NCBI GenBank assembly: GCA_014284505.1
Contig: JAAFYY010000001.1
Span: forward strand, 6,311,845-6,375,844
Direction of reading: 5' to 3'
DNA: 64,000 nucleotides
Source of the DNA: Streptacidiphilus sp. 4-A2
GTDB taxonomy: Bacteria > Actinomycetota > Actinomycetes > Streptomycetales > Streptomycetaceae
In this document: one piece after another, positions 1 to 8,538 of the stretch
How positions within the stretch are numbered: the first letter of the stretch is position 1
Layout of the letters: every line of letters begins with the position of its first letter
Made by a program: the position numbers and the translations under genes
Notes under the pieces: generated by a model
Told to the model about the DNA's origin: nothing
Database searches by the model: none
What the model saw: only the letters and a program-made list of their open reading frames with translations

Positions 1-332
1 TCGGGCTGCACGCCGGCGCGCTTCAGGTTGCCGAGGTAGTCGAGCCGCAGGTGGTCCCAGGCGGCGACGGCCGGGCGGGTCTTGTCGTTGCCCACGCCGG
101 TGTCGACCAGGATGGTCTTCCCCTCGCTGCGCAGCAGCCAGGTCTGCATCGCGACGTGGACCATGGCGTCGTCCGCGCCCAGGTGGTCGGGCACCAGTAG
201 CTCGCGGTGCTCCTCCCAGGCCTGTTCGGGCAGGTCCGGGAAGAACTGGTCGGTCGGCATGATCGGGCCGTGCATCTCCTCGACGCGGGTCACGGTGACC
301 TCGCCGAGCTTGATCTCGTGCGTGTCCTGCAT
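1..332 (-). CDS. MBL-fold metallo-hydrolase, N-terminal part (cut by window edge)
   Basis: Reading leftward from the ATG at 332, about 110 residues are visible before the window ends. They begin MQDTHEIKLGEVTVTRVEE and include the strand pattern WLLRSEGKTILVDTGVGND, which is the usual N-terminal half of metallo-beta-lactamase-fold hydrolases (AHL-lactonase/quinoprotein-like subgroup). The HxHxDH zinc motif would lie outside the window, so activity cannot be judged. An AGGAG ribosome site sits 8 bases before the start. The gene follows the SMP-30-like gene on the same strand with a gap of about 100 bases, so the two may be co-transcribed. Confidence 0.75.
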   Translation of the reverse strand, partial: MQDTHEIKLGEVTVTRVEEMHGPIMPTDQFFPDLPEQAWEEHRELLVPDHLGADDAMVHVAMQTWLLRSEGKTILVDTGVGNDKTRPAVAAWDHLRLDYLGNLKRAGVQP

Positions 333-432
333 GGCCGTTCTCCTGTGGGTGGATGTATGGGGTGGATGTGTGGTGCGGGATAGTCTTCGAGCCGGAATGG
401 GGCGAGGATGCGGCGGGCTTCGGGGCTGGGTG

Positions 433-1488
433 TCAGCGGTTGAGGTGGGCGAGGAGAAGGTTGGGGTCCTTGGCTGTGACGTAGGCGGCGCTCATGACGT
501 AGACGGTGTCGCCGCGCAGGGCGATGGAAGTGGGGTTCTGCAGGCCGTCGGCCGGAGTCAGCACGATGGAGTGGGTGCCGTCGGGCTGGACCAGGGCGAC
601 TTCGCTGGGTCCGTTGAGGGCGGCCAGGATCTGGTTGCCGTGACCGGTGAAGGCGAAGTCGTCGATGCCGGCCAGCCCGGTGGCCCGGGTCTGGACCGCG
701 CCGGCGCGTCCGTCCGCGAGGACCGGGATCCGCAGGATGGTGCCCGTGTCGAGGTTGGTCGCCCACACCGCCCCGTTGTGAATCTTCAGGCCGTTCGCGC
801 CCAGGAATCCGGTGGCAGCCAGTTCGGGAGCGGTGGACCAGGCGGTGGGAGTACCGCCGGCGGCGGGCACGCTCCAGATGGTGCCCAGCACGGAGTCGGT
901 CACGTAGAGGGTGCCGGTCCGCGGGTCCAGCGCCAGGCCGTTGGGCAGGCCGTCGGCGGGCAGGGCGGCGATGCGCTGCGGGGTGCCGCCGGGACGCATC
1001 CGCCACACGCCGGTGAGGTCGGCGGTACCGGTGGCGTACAGGAAGTACAGGGTTCCGTCCTGGGCGCGGGTGATGCCGACGGTCAAGGGGAAGCCCAGGA
1101 CCGGAGTGTGGACCCCGCCGTCGGCGGTTCGGGCAGCGTGGCCAGGATCCGGATCGCGCCGCTGGGCGAGACCTCGGCGATCTGGCGGGCCTTGGCGAAG
1201 GTGACGTAGGCGGCGCCGCCGCGGGTCAGGGTGAGGTTCTCCGGTGTCTGGCCCTGCGCCAGGTCGAAGTGCACGGCTATGCGGGCGTCGCCGAGCGAGG
1301 CGGGGGGCGAGTACACGGCGGTCTGTGTGCTGCGGGGCCGGTGGCAGCGGCTGACGCCGGCCCGCGCGAGCGTCGCAGCGCCGGCCGCGGCGAGACGGCG
1401 GCGGACAGCGCCGCGGCCGACAGGGCGGGCTTGGTGGGCCTGACGGACTCGGTGGGCTTGGCGGACTGGCGGACGTCTTCTTGAACAT
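433..1488 (-). CDS. Secreted SMP-30/gluconolactonase-like beta-propeller protein (frameshifted)
   Basis: The C-terminal 230 residues form a clean series of propeller blades with typical SMP-30 signatures such as LPNGLALDPRTGTLYVTD and GFLGANGLKIHNGAVWATN. This points to a sugar-lactone hydrolase or a related extracellular propeller. The blades upstream (VYSPPASLGDARIAVHF, then GGAAYVTFAKARQIAEVSP) lie in another frame, with the switch near 1120-1140. The first 50 or so codons change frame again, and one frame there holds an Ala/Ser-rich hydrophobic run (KPALSAAALSAAV) that would suit a signal peptide. At least two indels are therefore needed to rebuild one protein of about 350 residues. The start is taken at the ATG at 1488. 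Family is fairly secure, substrate unknown. Confidence 0.62.
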   Translation of the reverse strand: MFKKTSASPPSPPSPSGPPSPPCRPRRCPPPSRRGRRCDARAGRRQPLPPAPQHTDRRVLAPRLARRRPHSRALRPGAGPDTGEPHPDPRRRRLRHLRQGPPDRRGLAQRRDPDPGHAARTADGGVHTPVLGFPLTVGITRAQDGTLYFLYATGTADLTGVWRMRPGGTPQRIAALPADGLPNGLALDPRTGTLYVTDSVLGTIWSVPAAGGTPTAWSTAPELAATGFLGANGLKIHNGAVWATNLDTGTILRIPVLADGRAGAVQTRATGLAGIDDFAFTGHGNQILAALNGPSEVALVQPDGTHSIVLTPADGLQNPTSIALRGDTVYVMSAAYVTAKDPNLLLAHLNR

Positions 1489-1699
1489 GGTGTTCCTCTA
1501 CGGTTTTCGGGCATGCGGCAGCGAAGCGCCGCGCATGGGAGGTGAGGGTCGGCCCGGTGCGCCGCGGCGCACCGGGCCGTCAGAGCGGCGGCCGATTCGT
1601 CGGCCGCGCACGGGTGGGACAGAAAGGATCAGTGGAGTCGGTGGGATGGAGGCTCGCGACCGGCTGAGTCTCGGGTGCACGCTGGTAGTGCGGGGCCGG

Positions 1700-2590
1700 T
1701 CAGTCGGAGGCTGCCCGGACCTGCGGTCGCACCGGGGCGCCCGGCCCGGTGGTGTGCCGGACGGCCTGGGCGAGCAGGGTCAGCGCTGCCCGCGAAGGCG
1801 AGTCCGCCTGCGCGGTGGCAACGACGATGCCCGGGCCCGGTCCGTGGCTGAGGGTCTGCTGGGTGACGGTCAGCGGACCGACCAGCGGGTGCCGCATCTC
1901 GTACTCGGCGACGGTGCAGGGCTTCACCCGGTGGTCGGCCCACATCGAGGCGAAATCAGAACTCCTCGCGCTCAGTTCGCCCACGAGCGTGTGCAGGGCG
2001 GCGTCCTGCGGGTACTGACCCGCCACAGACGCAGATTGCCCACCACTGCCCGGGCTTTGCCGGCCAGTCCGCGTACAGCTCGCGGGTGTGTGCGTCGAGG
2101 AATACCAGCCTGGCCATGTTGGGACGGTGCGCCGGTGAATCCGCGCTGCCGGGCTCCAGGTGCCCGGCGAACAGCGCGTGCCCAGCGGGTTCCACGCCAG
2201 GACGTCGCTGCGACGACCGATCACCACCGCGGGCACGTCCGCCAGGGCCTCCAGCAGCTGACGTGCCGCGGGCGTCAGCCGTTCAGGAGGCGGGCGCCTG
2301 GCCCGGTCGCTGCGGGCCGCCGATCGTGCCAGTTCGTGCAGGTGCACCCGTTCTGCCTCGTCCAGCCGCAGAGCCCCGGCGACAGCGTCCAGCACCTGCG
2401 GCGAAGCGTTCAGCGACTGCCCTGCTCCAGGCGGGTGTAGTAGGAGACGCTCACCCCGCGAGCAGCGCCAGCTCCTCGCGCGCAGACCCGGCACGCGCCG
2501 TCGCTCCCGTACGTGGGCACCCCCGCTTCCTGCGGGCTGAGCTGCGAGCGCGCGCCAGCAGAAAGTCCCGAGCTGTGCTTTCGCGTTCAT
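1700..2590 (-). CDS. XRE-family regulator with MmyB-type ligand-binding domain (frameshifted)
   Basis: The N-terminal helix-turn-helix can be rebuilt from two frames (REELALLAG, then SYYTRLEQGQSLNASPQVLDA). The C-terminal part is the MmyB-like domain: RLTPAARQLLEALADVPAVV, then GHALFAGHLEPGSADSPAHR in another frame, then ASMWADHRVKPCTVAEYEMR in the first frame. Three or more indels separate these pieces. In Streptomyces such genes commonly sit divergent to a small enzyme or SRPBCC gene that they regulate, and here the start at 2590 faces the SRPBCC gene starting at 2733. The effector is not predictable. The product is a cytoplasmic DNA-binding protein of about 290 residues. Confidence 0.72.
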   Translation of the reverse strand: MNAKAQLGTFCWRALAAQPAGSGGAHVRERRRVPGLRARSWRCSRGERLLLHPPGAGQSLNASPQVLDAVAGALRLDEAERVHLHELARSAARSDRARRPPPERLTPAARQLLEALADVPAVVIGRRSDVLAWNPLGTRCSPGTWSPAARIHRRTVPTWPGWYSSTHTPASCTRTGRQSPGSGGQSASVAGQYPQDAALHTLVGELSARSSDFASMWADHRVKPCTVAEYEMRHPLVGPLTVTQQTLSHGPGPGIVVATAQADSPSRAALTLLAQAVRHTTGPGAPVRPQVRAASD

Positions 2591-2732
2591 GGAACCGAGT
2601 ATGGGCCGCCCGCGACACCCAGCCTGCCCCTGCCAGTGGTAGGCACCGGCGGGTGTGGCACGTCGCGAGCGACGGCAGTGAAGTGGGACCGCCGACCGGG
2701 CAGCCAAGCCCCGGACCACCCAGGAGAATGCC

Positions 2733-3249
2733 GTGGACACCACCACAGCAGTCAGTCCGACCCTTCAAGGCCCTGGAGGCATCGGAGTTCGCCTTCACCG
2801 GTGCGCATGGGTCGACGCCTCCCCGACGAGGTCTACAAACTGGTCAGCGACGTGTCCGCGATCAGCCGGTGGAGCCCCAACGCCCTCGACGCCGCCTACG
2901 ACCCGGGCGAGGGCCCCCATGCCGGCGCCTGGTTCAGCGGCCGCAACCGCAGGGACGGCAAGGAATGGATCACCCGCTCCCGCGTCACCCGGGCCGACCC
3001 GGCGCTGCCTTCACCTTCACGGTCGGGGATACCGAGGACGGCATCGTCCGCTGGAGCTGGACGTTCCACGCCCGGGGACGAGGCACCGTCGTCCAGCAGT
3101 CCTGGCAACTCCTGCGCCTGGACCCGGTCCTCGGCACCACCCGCCACGACCTCGACGCCCTGCGCGACTACATGAGCGACAGCACCGAATCCACCCTGCT
3201 CGCCCTCGCCCGATGGATCGCCGAGGAACACACCCACGAGGAGCCCTGA
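2733..3249 (+). CDS. SRPBCC-family protein (frameshifted)
   Basis: Joining three frames gives a START/polyketide-cyclase-like protein of about 165 residues. It starts VDTTTAVSPT at the GTG at 2733, preceded by CAGGAG. It continues with EFAFTG, VDAS and DEVYKLVSDVSAISRWSPN, then HAGAWFSGRNRRDGKEWITR, then FTFTVGDTEDGIVRWSWTFH, and ends LARWIAEEHTHEEP. The order (short strand, two helices, antiparallel strands, long C-terminal helix) is that of SRPBCC proteins, which bind hydrophobic ligands. Frame changes fall near 2780, 2820 and 3005. It lies head to head with the MmyB-type regulator and is a plausible target of it. No catalytic residues can be assigned. Confidence 0.68.
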
Positions 3250-3351
3250 CCCGCTCCGCAGTCCCCGGGCATGCCATGTGCCAGCGCGTGGCCACGCAAA
3301 TCAACCCGGCTGGATCACCCTGACCGGACGCGGTCCGAGGTCACCCGGAGG

Positions 3352-3380
3352 GTTGCAGTTCGGGTTGCATTCAGCCCCGT
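3352..3380 (+). repeat. 29-bp direct repeat, copy 1
   Basis: The 29 bases beginning GTTGCAGTTCGGGTTGCATT recur at 4835-4863 with 26 identities and the same orientation. Inside each copy GTTGCA occurs twice. The two copies bracket the tRNA-Ser fragment, the SUKH gene and the YefM-YoeB pair. Confidence 0.6.
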
Positions 3381-3465
3381 TCAAACGGGTTCGGCAGGAC
3401 CGAGGCCAGGCGCTGCGGCGCAGGTAGGAACGCCGACGGACCGGAGCGAATGCCCGGACGAACAG

Positions 3466-3519
3466 TTGGAAGGCGTGTTTGGGGCAACCCCTCACGAGTT
3501 CGAATCTCGTATCCTCCGC
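3466..3519 (+). pseudogene. 3' half of tRNA-Ser(GGA), probable attachment-site remnant
   Basis: From the anticodon loop (TTGGAA, anticodon GGA) onward the sequence is a normal class II tRNA-Ser: the 3' strand of the anticodon stem GCGTG, variable arm TTTGGGGCAACCCCTCA, T arm CGAGTTCGAATCTCG and acceptor strand TATCCTCCGC. The 5' half is missing: the bases just before TTGGAA do not pair with GCGTG and no GGAGGAT acceptor strand is found upstream. A half tRNA that begins in the anticodon loop is the usual product of tyrosine-integrase insertion at a tRNA gene. No integrase is seen in this window. Confidence 0.8.
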
Positions 3520-3523
3520 AGGT

Positions 3524-3561
3524 CAGAGGGCCCGCACCGGTTAGCCGGTGCGGGCCCTCTG
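3524..3561 (+). terminator. Perfect 17-bp stem terminator after the tRNA-Ser fragment
   Basis: CAGAGGGCCCGCACCGG is followed by the loop TTAG and then its exact complement. It starts four bases after the tRNA 3' end and ends shortly before GTTTCG. This is the native tRNA terminator, so the remnant carries both the tRNA 3' half and its downstream flank. Confidence 0.85.
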
Positions 3562-3642
3562 CGTTTCGTCTCAGTCGCCGTCTCAATCGACGGCGCCGCA
3601 GCCACAGGTCACGTGTCAGTGGCCATCGCTATGTTCCAGGCC

Positions 3643-4242
3643 ATGACAGGCATAGACGATCAACAAGGCGCAGGCGTCGTCGGCATGAGCGCTCCCTCGG
3701 ACATCGTCGCTCGCGTCCGCGAACGCGCGCTCCAAGAGAGCGGCGAGCTCCCCGCTCGGGTCGGCGAGTGGGAGGTTGCCGCAGCCGAGCGCGAACTCGG
3801 CTTCGCACTACCGCAATTGCTGGTCCGGCTGTACCAGGAGGTGGCCAACGGCGGCTTCGGTCCCGAGTACCTGCTGCTGCCCCTGGTCGGCGAGAGCCGG
3901 ACAGCGGTTGCCGAGTACAGCCCTTGCGAATACTGGCCCCACGGCGTCCTGCCGATCCTGGACTGGGGCTGCGGCATGTACGCCGCGGTGGACTGCCTGG
4001 ACCCCGATGCTCCGGTCCTGCTCTTCGAGCCGAACGCCGGCCCCGAAGACTGGGCGGAGGCCTGGTTCACCGACTCGCCGTCACTCGCACAGTGGCTGAA
4101 TTCCTGGCTCGACGGCACTGGCTGGTGGGAGGAGGAGGTCATGATGGCCGAGGACGCACCCGAGCCCAGCCCTGGCCCGACGCCACAAGGCGGCTCGTCT
4201 CCTAGCTCAGGCAACGAACGTACGCTATTCTGTACGCTATGA
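3643..4242 (+). CDS. SMI1/KNR4 (SUKH) family protein
   Basis: The product of about 200 residues shows the SUKH pattern: an N-terminal helix, AAAERELGFALPQLLVRLYQ, EVANGGFGPEYLLLPL, PHGVLPILDWGCGMYAAVDC and a C-terminal WLNSWLDGTGWW. Bacterial SUKH proteins often act as immunity or antitoxin partners in polymorphic toxin systems. No toxin with an obvious nuclease or deaminase domain is adjacent. ATGs at 3631, 3643 and 3685 are in frame and none has a strong ribosome site; 3643 is a compromise. The reading frame ends in the ATGA overlap with yefM, and its last 25 codons contain the yefM promoter/operator. The gene lies inside the tRNA-scar region, which suggests horizontal acquisition. Confidence 0.7.
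   Translation: MTGIDDQQGAGVVGMSAPSDIVARVRERALQESGELPARVGEWEVAAAERELGFALPQLLVRLYQEVANGGFGPEYLLLPLVGESRTAVAEYSPCEYWPHGVLPILDWGCGMYAAVDCLDPDAPVLLFEPNAGPEDWAEAWFTDSPSLAQWLNSWLDGTGWWEEEVMMAEDAPEPSPGPTPQGGSSPSSGNERTLFCTL
4220..4240 (+). promoter_or_regulatory. yefM-yoeB promoter/operator, possibly leaderless
   Basis: GTACGCTAT occurs twice, 12 bases apart (4220-4228 and 4232-4240), running into the yefM start codon. TATTCT at 4225-4230 fits a -10 box, which would put the transcription start at or next to the ATG at 4239. Spaced TGTACA-like boxes overlapping the promoter are the known arrangement for autoregulation by YefM. Confidence 0.5.
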
Positions 4243-4517
4243 AGACGATGAGTGCGACTGAGCTCCGCAGCAATCTCGCTGCCGCGCTCGACTCTGTCGA
4301 GAACGACGCCGAGGAACTCGTCATCACCCGGGCCGGCCATGAACCGCTGGTCGTCGTCTCCCTGGCCGAATACGCGTCGCTCCGCGAGACCGACTACCTG
4401 TTGCGCTCCCCCGCCAACGCCGACCATCTGCGTCAGTCCCTTCGGGACTACCAGGAAGGTCGCACCCAGAACCGCGAACTGATCGACCCCGAGGACGCCA
4501 CCGAGCAGTCCGCGTGA
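4239..4517 (+). CDS. yefM: YefM/Phd-family antitoxin
   Basis: The 92 residues begin MKTMSATELRSNLAAALDSV and continue DAEELVITRAGHEPLVVVSL and EYASLRETDYLLRSP. This is the standard DNA-binding half of YefM antitoxins, followed by an acidic, disordered toxin-wrapping tail (QEGRTQNRELIDPEDATEQS). It is a full-length family member. It overlaps yoeB by four bases, so the pair should be translationally coupled. It neutralises YoeB and, with YoeB, represses the operon through the repeats just upstream. Confidence 0.92.
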   Translation: MKTMSATELRSNLAAALDSVENDAEELVITRAGHEPLVVVSLAEYASLRETDYLLRSPANADHLRQSLRDYQEGRTQNRELIDPEDATEQSA

Positions 4518-4780
4518 AGATCCAGTTCACCGACGGCGGCTGGACCGACTACCTGTACTGGCAGGCGAACGACCGCCGCCTCCTCAAACGCATCAACCAA
4601 CTCATCGACGACATCCGCCGCAACGGCCACGAGGGCATCGGCAAACCCGAACCCCTGCGCCACGAACTCGCCGGGGCCTGGTCCCGCCGAATCGACCAGG
4701 AACACCGCCTGGTCTACGTCCTCGACGAGCAGGCCCACACGGTGTGCGTCATCGCCTGCCGCTACCACTACAGCAAGTAG
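4514..4780 (+). CDS. yoeB: YoeB/Txe-family ribosome-dependent mRNA interferase toxin
   Basis: The 88 residues run from MKIQFTDGGWTDYLYWQAND to ACRYHYSK. The C-terminal CRYHY, the GKPEPLRHELAGAWSRRI segment and the EHRLVYVLDEQ strand are the YoeB hallmarks, including the His and Tyr needed for mRNA cleavage in the ribosomal A site. Length is normal and the frame is intact, so the toxin is probably functional. It follows yefM with an ATGA-type overlap. Nothing follows on this strand before the IS21 remnant. Confidence 0.92.
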   Translation: MKIQFTDGGWTDYLYWQANDRRLLKRINQLIDDIRRNGHEGIGKPEPLRHELAGAWSRRIDQEHRLVYVLDEQAHTVCVIACRYHYSK

Positions 4781-4834
4781 CCCGTTTCGCTCTGATCGCC
4801 CCGACACGTTGGGGCCTGGGCGGGATGTCGGCCA

Positions 4835-4863
4835 GTTGCAGTTCCAGTTGCATTCACCCCCGT
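4835..4863 (+). repeat. 29-bp direct repeat, copy 2
   Basis: Second copy of the repeat at 3352-3380, differing at three positions. It sits 55 bases after the yoeB stop and just before the broken end of the transposase fragment. Confidence 0.6.
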
Positions 4864-4879
4864 CCGCGAGTGTCCGGCC

Positions 4880-5140
4880 ACCCCTCGTCTGAACACTTTG
4901 GACCGTGCGTGAGACCGGATCCACGGGCAGATACGCCGGCCGCAGTTCCCGTACCGCCGGCTCGACCGCGTCCACCGCCGAGCCCTTCGCTGCCCGTCGG
5001 TAGACCGGCGGCCGGTCCGAGGCAAGGGCCCGCAGCACGGTGTTCCTGGAGATCCCCAGCCGCCGGGCCACGGCACGGGCGGACAACTCATCGGCCCGGT
5101 GCAGCCTGCGGATCTCAGCCCAGTCCGCCACGCGGATCAC
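4880..5140 (-). pseudogene. IS21-family transposase (IstA) N-terminal fragment
   Basis: From the GTG at 5140 the frame reads MIRVADWAEIRRLHRADELS, ARAVARRLGISRNTVLRALA and YRRAAKGSAVDAVEPAVREL. This is the N-terminal helix-turn-helix of IstA in IS21-type elements. Similarity stops after about 75 residues, where the frame runs into the 29-bp repeat and antisense yoeB. The DDE catalytic core and the helper ATPase IstB are absent, so this is a dead remnant with its breakpoint near 4900-4930. Confidence 0.75.
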
Positions 5141-5148
5141 CCTCTCTT

Positions 5149-5180
5149 CCTCCTGACCTCAGACTAATGAGGTCAGGAGG
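5149..5180. terminator. 13-bp inverted repeat next to the IS21 fragment
   Basis: CCTCCTGACCTCA and its exact complement flank the loop GACTAA. It lies immediately upstream of the transposase start codon and could be part of the IS end or a transcription barrier. Confidence 0.45.
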
Positions 5181-5357
5181 ATCAAGAGATCGCAGAGTGG
5201 CTCCTTTTGATCCACCGTCCGTGGCCCCGCTTTCGCCCGTTGCCGACAAGCCAGGTGCTGGATTCCAGGTACAGGGCGGTTGTGGACCTGTATGTACGAC
5301 GGTCGGGGTCTCGTTGATCGGCTGGGAACCGTCCAGATCGTGGCCGGGTCATCGTCC

Positions 5358-5389
5358 AGGCTGGTGAGCCGGGGCCCGCTCACCAGCCT
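5358..5389 (-). terminator. Terminator of the secreted propeller/Ig gene
   Basis: AGGCTGGTGAGC, an 8-base GC loop and the exact complement form a 12-bp stem starting 14 bases beyond the stop codon of the gene that ends at 5403. Confidence 0.75.
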
Positions 5390-5402
5390 CTCGGCGTCCG
5401 GA

Positions 5403-8001
5403 TCAGCGGGTGAAGGTGAAGTACTGCCAGCCGGAGGTGCCGGCGATATTGGCGTGGTCGCTGCTGCCCGGTACGTACTCCGCGTCCAGGCGGAAGGCCT
5501 GTCCGATCACGCCGGGGCTCAGGGTGATACTGCCCAGCGCCACGCTGGAACCGTAGGCGGACTCGGTCAGTCGCACGCAGGCGTTGTTGGCGACGGTGCG
5601 CCAGGCCGAGTGCAGGTACTGCTGCACCTGGACGCGTACACACTGCTGGGGTTTGGCCGGAGTGACCTGGAGGCCGAACATCGGGGCCGTCTCGCTGTGG
5701 AAGACGCGATAGCTCACGCCGCCCTTTTTGACGGTCGTGTAGAAACCAGGCCCCACACTCGCGGTGACCCCGGCGCTGGTCCATGTGTACACAGCGGACG
5801 AAACCGGGGCGTAGCGGTAGTCGCCCGTGAAGGAGGCGTAAAACTCGGTGTCCGTGGTCGTCCGGAAGTAGCCGACCAGGTTCCCCTGGGAGTCGACCCG
5901 GCCGGTCGTCACCTGGACCTCGGCACCGCCGTACGGACGGGCATAGAGCGTCACGGAACGGCCGTTGTAGGTGGCGCCCAGGTGGGCGGTGATCTTTGCC
6001 CAGGCGTCGTTGGCGTAGGTCCGGGAGTTGGTGGTGATCGTCAGCGAGGTTGTCAGTAGGGGAATCCGTACGGAGGTGAACGTCCAGCTGCTGTAGTGGG
6101 TGCCGTCACCGGGATAGCTGACTTCGTAGCTGTTCTCACCGCCGATCTGCGGTGTGTCCGTGATCGTGAAGGTGCCGTCGCTGTTGAGGGGGACGGTCCA
6201 CGGGGCGGAGCCGCCAGGAGTGGCCGAGTCCTGCCGACTCACCGTGATGAGCTCACCTGCGGGGAACGGGCCGTTGGCCAGGGTGCCGTGGATGGTGAGC
6301 GGAGCGCCTCGAACGGCGGTGGCGGGCGCGGTCAGCGTCACGGTCGCCTCGCGGTCCGAACCGGTCCGGTTCACCATGGTCACCTGGTCGGAGGTGGGCT
6401 GGTGATCGAGGTCCCCGGGGAAGGTCAAGGTGTAGGTGTAGTCGTCGGACTGCTGGGGCGTGTCGTCGAGCGTGAACGTGCCGTCGGCGGGATTCACGGC
6501 GACCGGAGGCAGGTCCACTGTGGTGCCCCCGTCCCAGGGCGTGCGCTGCACCTGGATGACGGTGCCCGAAGCGTAGGGCGCGTTGGACAGTTGGCCGCTC
6601 AGCACTTCGGGGTCGGTGCTCAACGCGGACTGCGTGACGGTCATGCGGGTGGGGGAAGGGCCGACGGAGACGCTGATGGCGGACGTGGACGACTCGTGGG
6701 TCGCGTCGCCCGGATAGGTGACCTGGTAGTCGTAGGTGCCCGCGGTCGGCTGGACGTCAGCGAAGCTGAACTCGCCGCCGGCGCCGAGAACAGCGTTGGG
6801 CAGGGCCTTGCCGTCCTCGCTCACCTCCACTTCTTCGCCCGCCGGGATCGCGAAAGCTGAAGCCACCGTGCCGGTGAGGGTGTAGGGGGACCCCGGGACG
6901 GCGTAGGTGTTCGGCAGGCTGAGTGCGATCGTGGAGGTGGCCATCCGCGGGTTGTCAAGGATGTGCAGGGCGTACCCGCCTCCTGCCGCCTGACTGACCA
7001 CGTAGAGGCCGGGGCCGCTGCCGGCCCAGGCGAGCCCGTCGGGCACCGGCTGGTCCGGGGCGATGTCGAACTCGAACTTGCTCAGCCCGGTCGGCGGATT
7101 GCCGGGGGCGAGCACGCGCAGGTTGTCTCCGGGGTCCACGGCGTTGCTGGTATCGCTGTAGGCGAGGGCGATGGTTCCGTCCGGGGCGGTGGCCACGGAA
7201 CCCGCGATCTGGTAGGGGCCCCCGCAGTAGTTGTGGGCGTCCAGGTCGGACAACCCCGCGGTGGGGTAAAGCACATCGCACTGGTTCTGCGACGCGGAGA
7301 GCATGACCTCGGATCCGTCCGGAGTGACCGAGAGATCAGCCAGTCCGACAAGCGTGATCGCCGTGTCGCCGATGGTGGTGACCGTGCTGCCGGAGACGTC
7401 GTAGGTCCTTGTCGGGACGGGATCGCTGCCGGTCGGTTGGGCAGCGGCCAGCACGCCGGGCCGCACCGGCCAGGAGCGGGGCCGCTGCCCAGGCCCCCAT
7501 ACCGGGCTGCGGGGTCGCGGTTGGGGCGGCGGCAGTGGGGTCCACCTCCCCGATGCCCGCAGCGCCGACCGGCCCGTAGCTGTACCAGAGCTTGCCGCCG
7601 ACGAAAGCAACGGAACCTGGGGCGCTGCCTGCGCCGCTGGGATAGCGAGCGGATTCCGTCAACGTGGAGGTGTTGATCGCCGAGATGGCATCGCCGTCTG
7701 TGAGGGCCACGTACAGCGTGCTGTCGTCGGAGGAGAGCGCGAGTCCGGTGGCACCGGGTTCATCGGGGATCGTGACCGGGTTCGAACCGTCGAGATCGGT
7801 GACCAGAATGCTGTCGGTACCGGCTCCTTGGCTGAAGAAGAGGCGTCCGTGCACAGTGTCGACGGCTATGTGGGAGTAGTGCGTCAGCGCCAGGGAGGTT
7901 GTCGAGTCGGCTGACGCCTGGGGGGCGGGGGAGGTGAGAGCGACTGCCAATCCGGCGAGAAGCGATCCGGCCGCGGCGAGGGCGGTTCTCTTGATGCGCA
8001 T
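5403..8001 (-). CDS. Large secreted beta-propeller and Ig-like-repeat protein (one frameshift)
   Basis: Starting at the ATG at 8001, MRIKRTALAAAGSLLAGLAV is a signal peptide ending near PAPQASA. A propeller of YVTN/SMP type follows (SHIAVDTVHGRLFFSQGAGT, GLALSSDDSTLYVALTDGDA, GSVAFVGGKLWYSYGP). After one frameshift between about 7440 and 7500 the propeller continues (TLVGLADLSVTPDGSEVML, YQIAGSVATAPDGTIALAYS). Three or more Ig-like bacterial domains come next, each with a YPGD motif near its end (YQVTYPGDATHESS, YTLTFPGDLDHQPT, YEVSYPGDGTHYSS), then a C-terminal beta-rich module ending TSGWQYFTFTR. The total is about 860 residues. It is exported and has no visible cell-wall anchor, so it is probably released or bound to the envelope through its repeats. 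Function is unknown. Confidence 0.78.
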
Positions 8002-8136
8002 GCAGTCCCCAGGAGAGCTGGTCAGAGCGAGACGGGTGAGAGTTGACCTGCCCACAGTTGCCAGGTTGTCTCCGTGATCGAGCGAATGCACGGTAGCGCA
8101 TGGGTGCAAGAGGAGGCTCGGGAGGTCTGACTCCGA

Positions 8137-8538
8137 GTGGGAGCTGTCCGACTGGCTCCAGGGCAATCAGACGAGCCGTACTGGGTGACGATCGGTGGCG
8201 GGGTCGAGCCCACCGACGTCGGCGTCGAGGCGGCACTGCACCGGGAGGTCACCGAGGAACTCGGCGGCACCCTGCACACCCCGCAGCTCGTCCACCTGAT
8301 CACCGACGAACTGGACGGGGGCACCGGCGTCCAGCACATCTTCGTGGCCCGGCTGAAGGACATGGACCTCTCCCGCCGCACCGGAAGCGAGTTCAGCAAG
8401 CCCGAGCGCGGCAGCTACGACGTCATCCGGCTCCCCTTCACCACTGAGGCGCTGACCGGGATCGACCTGATGCCGCCGCAGCTGGCCGAGTTCATCTCCG
8501 CCAACGTCACCGCGCTCCGATCGGTCAGCGAGTGGTGA
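8137..8538 (+). pseudogene. NUDIX hydrolase lacking its N-terminus
   Basis: YWVTIGGGVEPTD followed by EAALHREVTEELGG is a NUDIX box with an extra residue and Asp in place of the first Glu. The C-terminal half (IFVARLKDMDLSRR and onward) is typical of 8-oxo-dGTPase-like NUDIX proteins. Only about ten residues precede YWVT, where roughly 40 are usual, so the first strands of the fold are gone. The breakpoint is near 8120. The stop codon overlaps the GTG of the following fragment (GTGA), so this was once the first gene of a coupled pair. Confidence 0.6.

Noticed and set aside
82..1209. A 375-codon plus-strand frame over the SMP-30-like gene
   Set aside because: Its sequence is antisense to propeller blades and to the MBL gene; no domain similarity.
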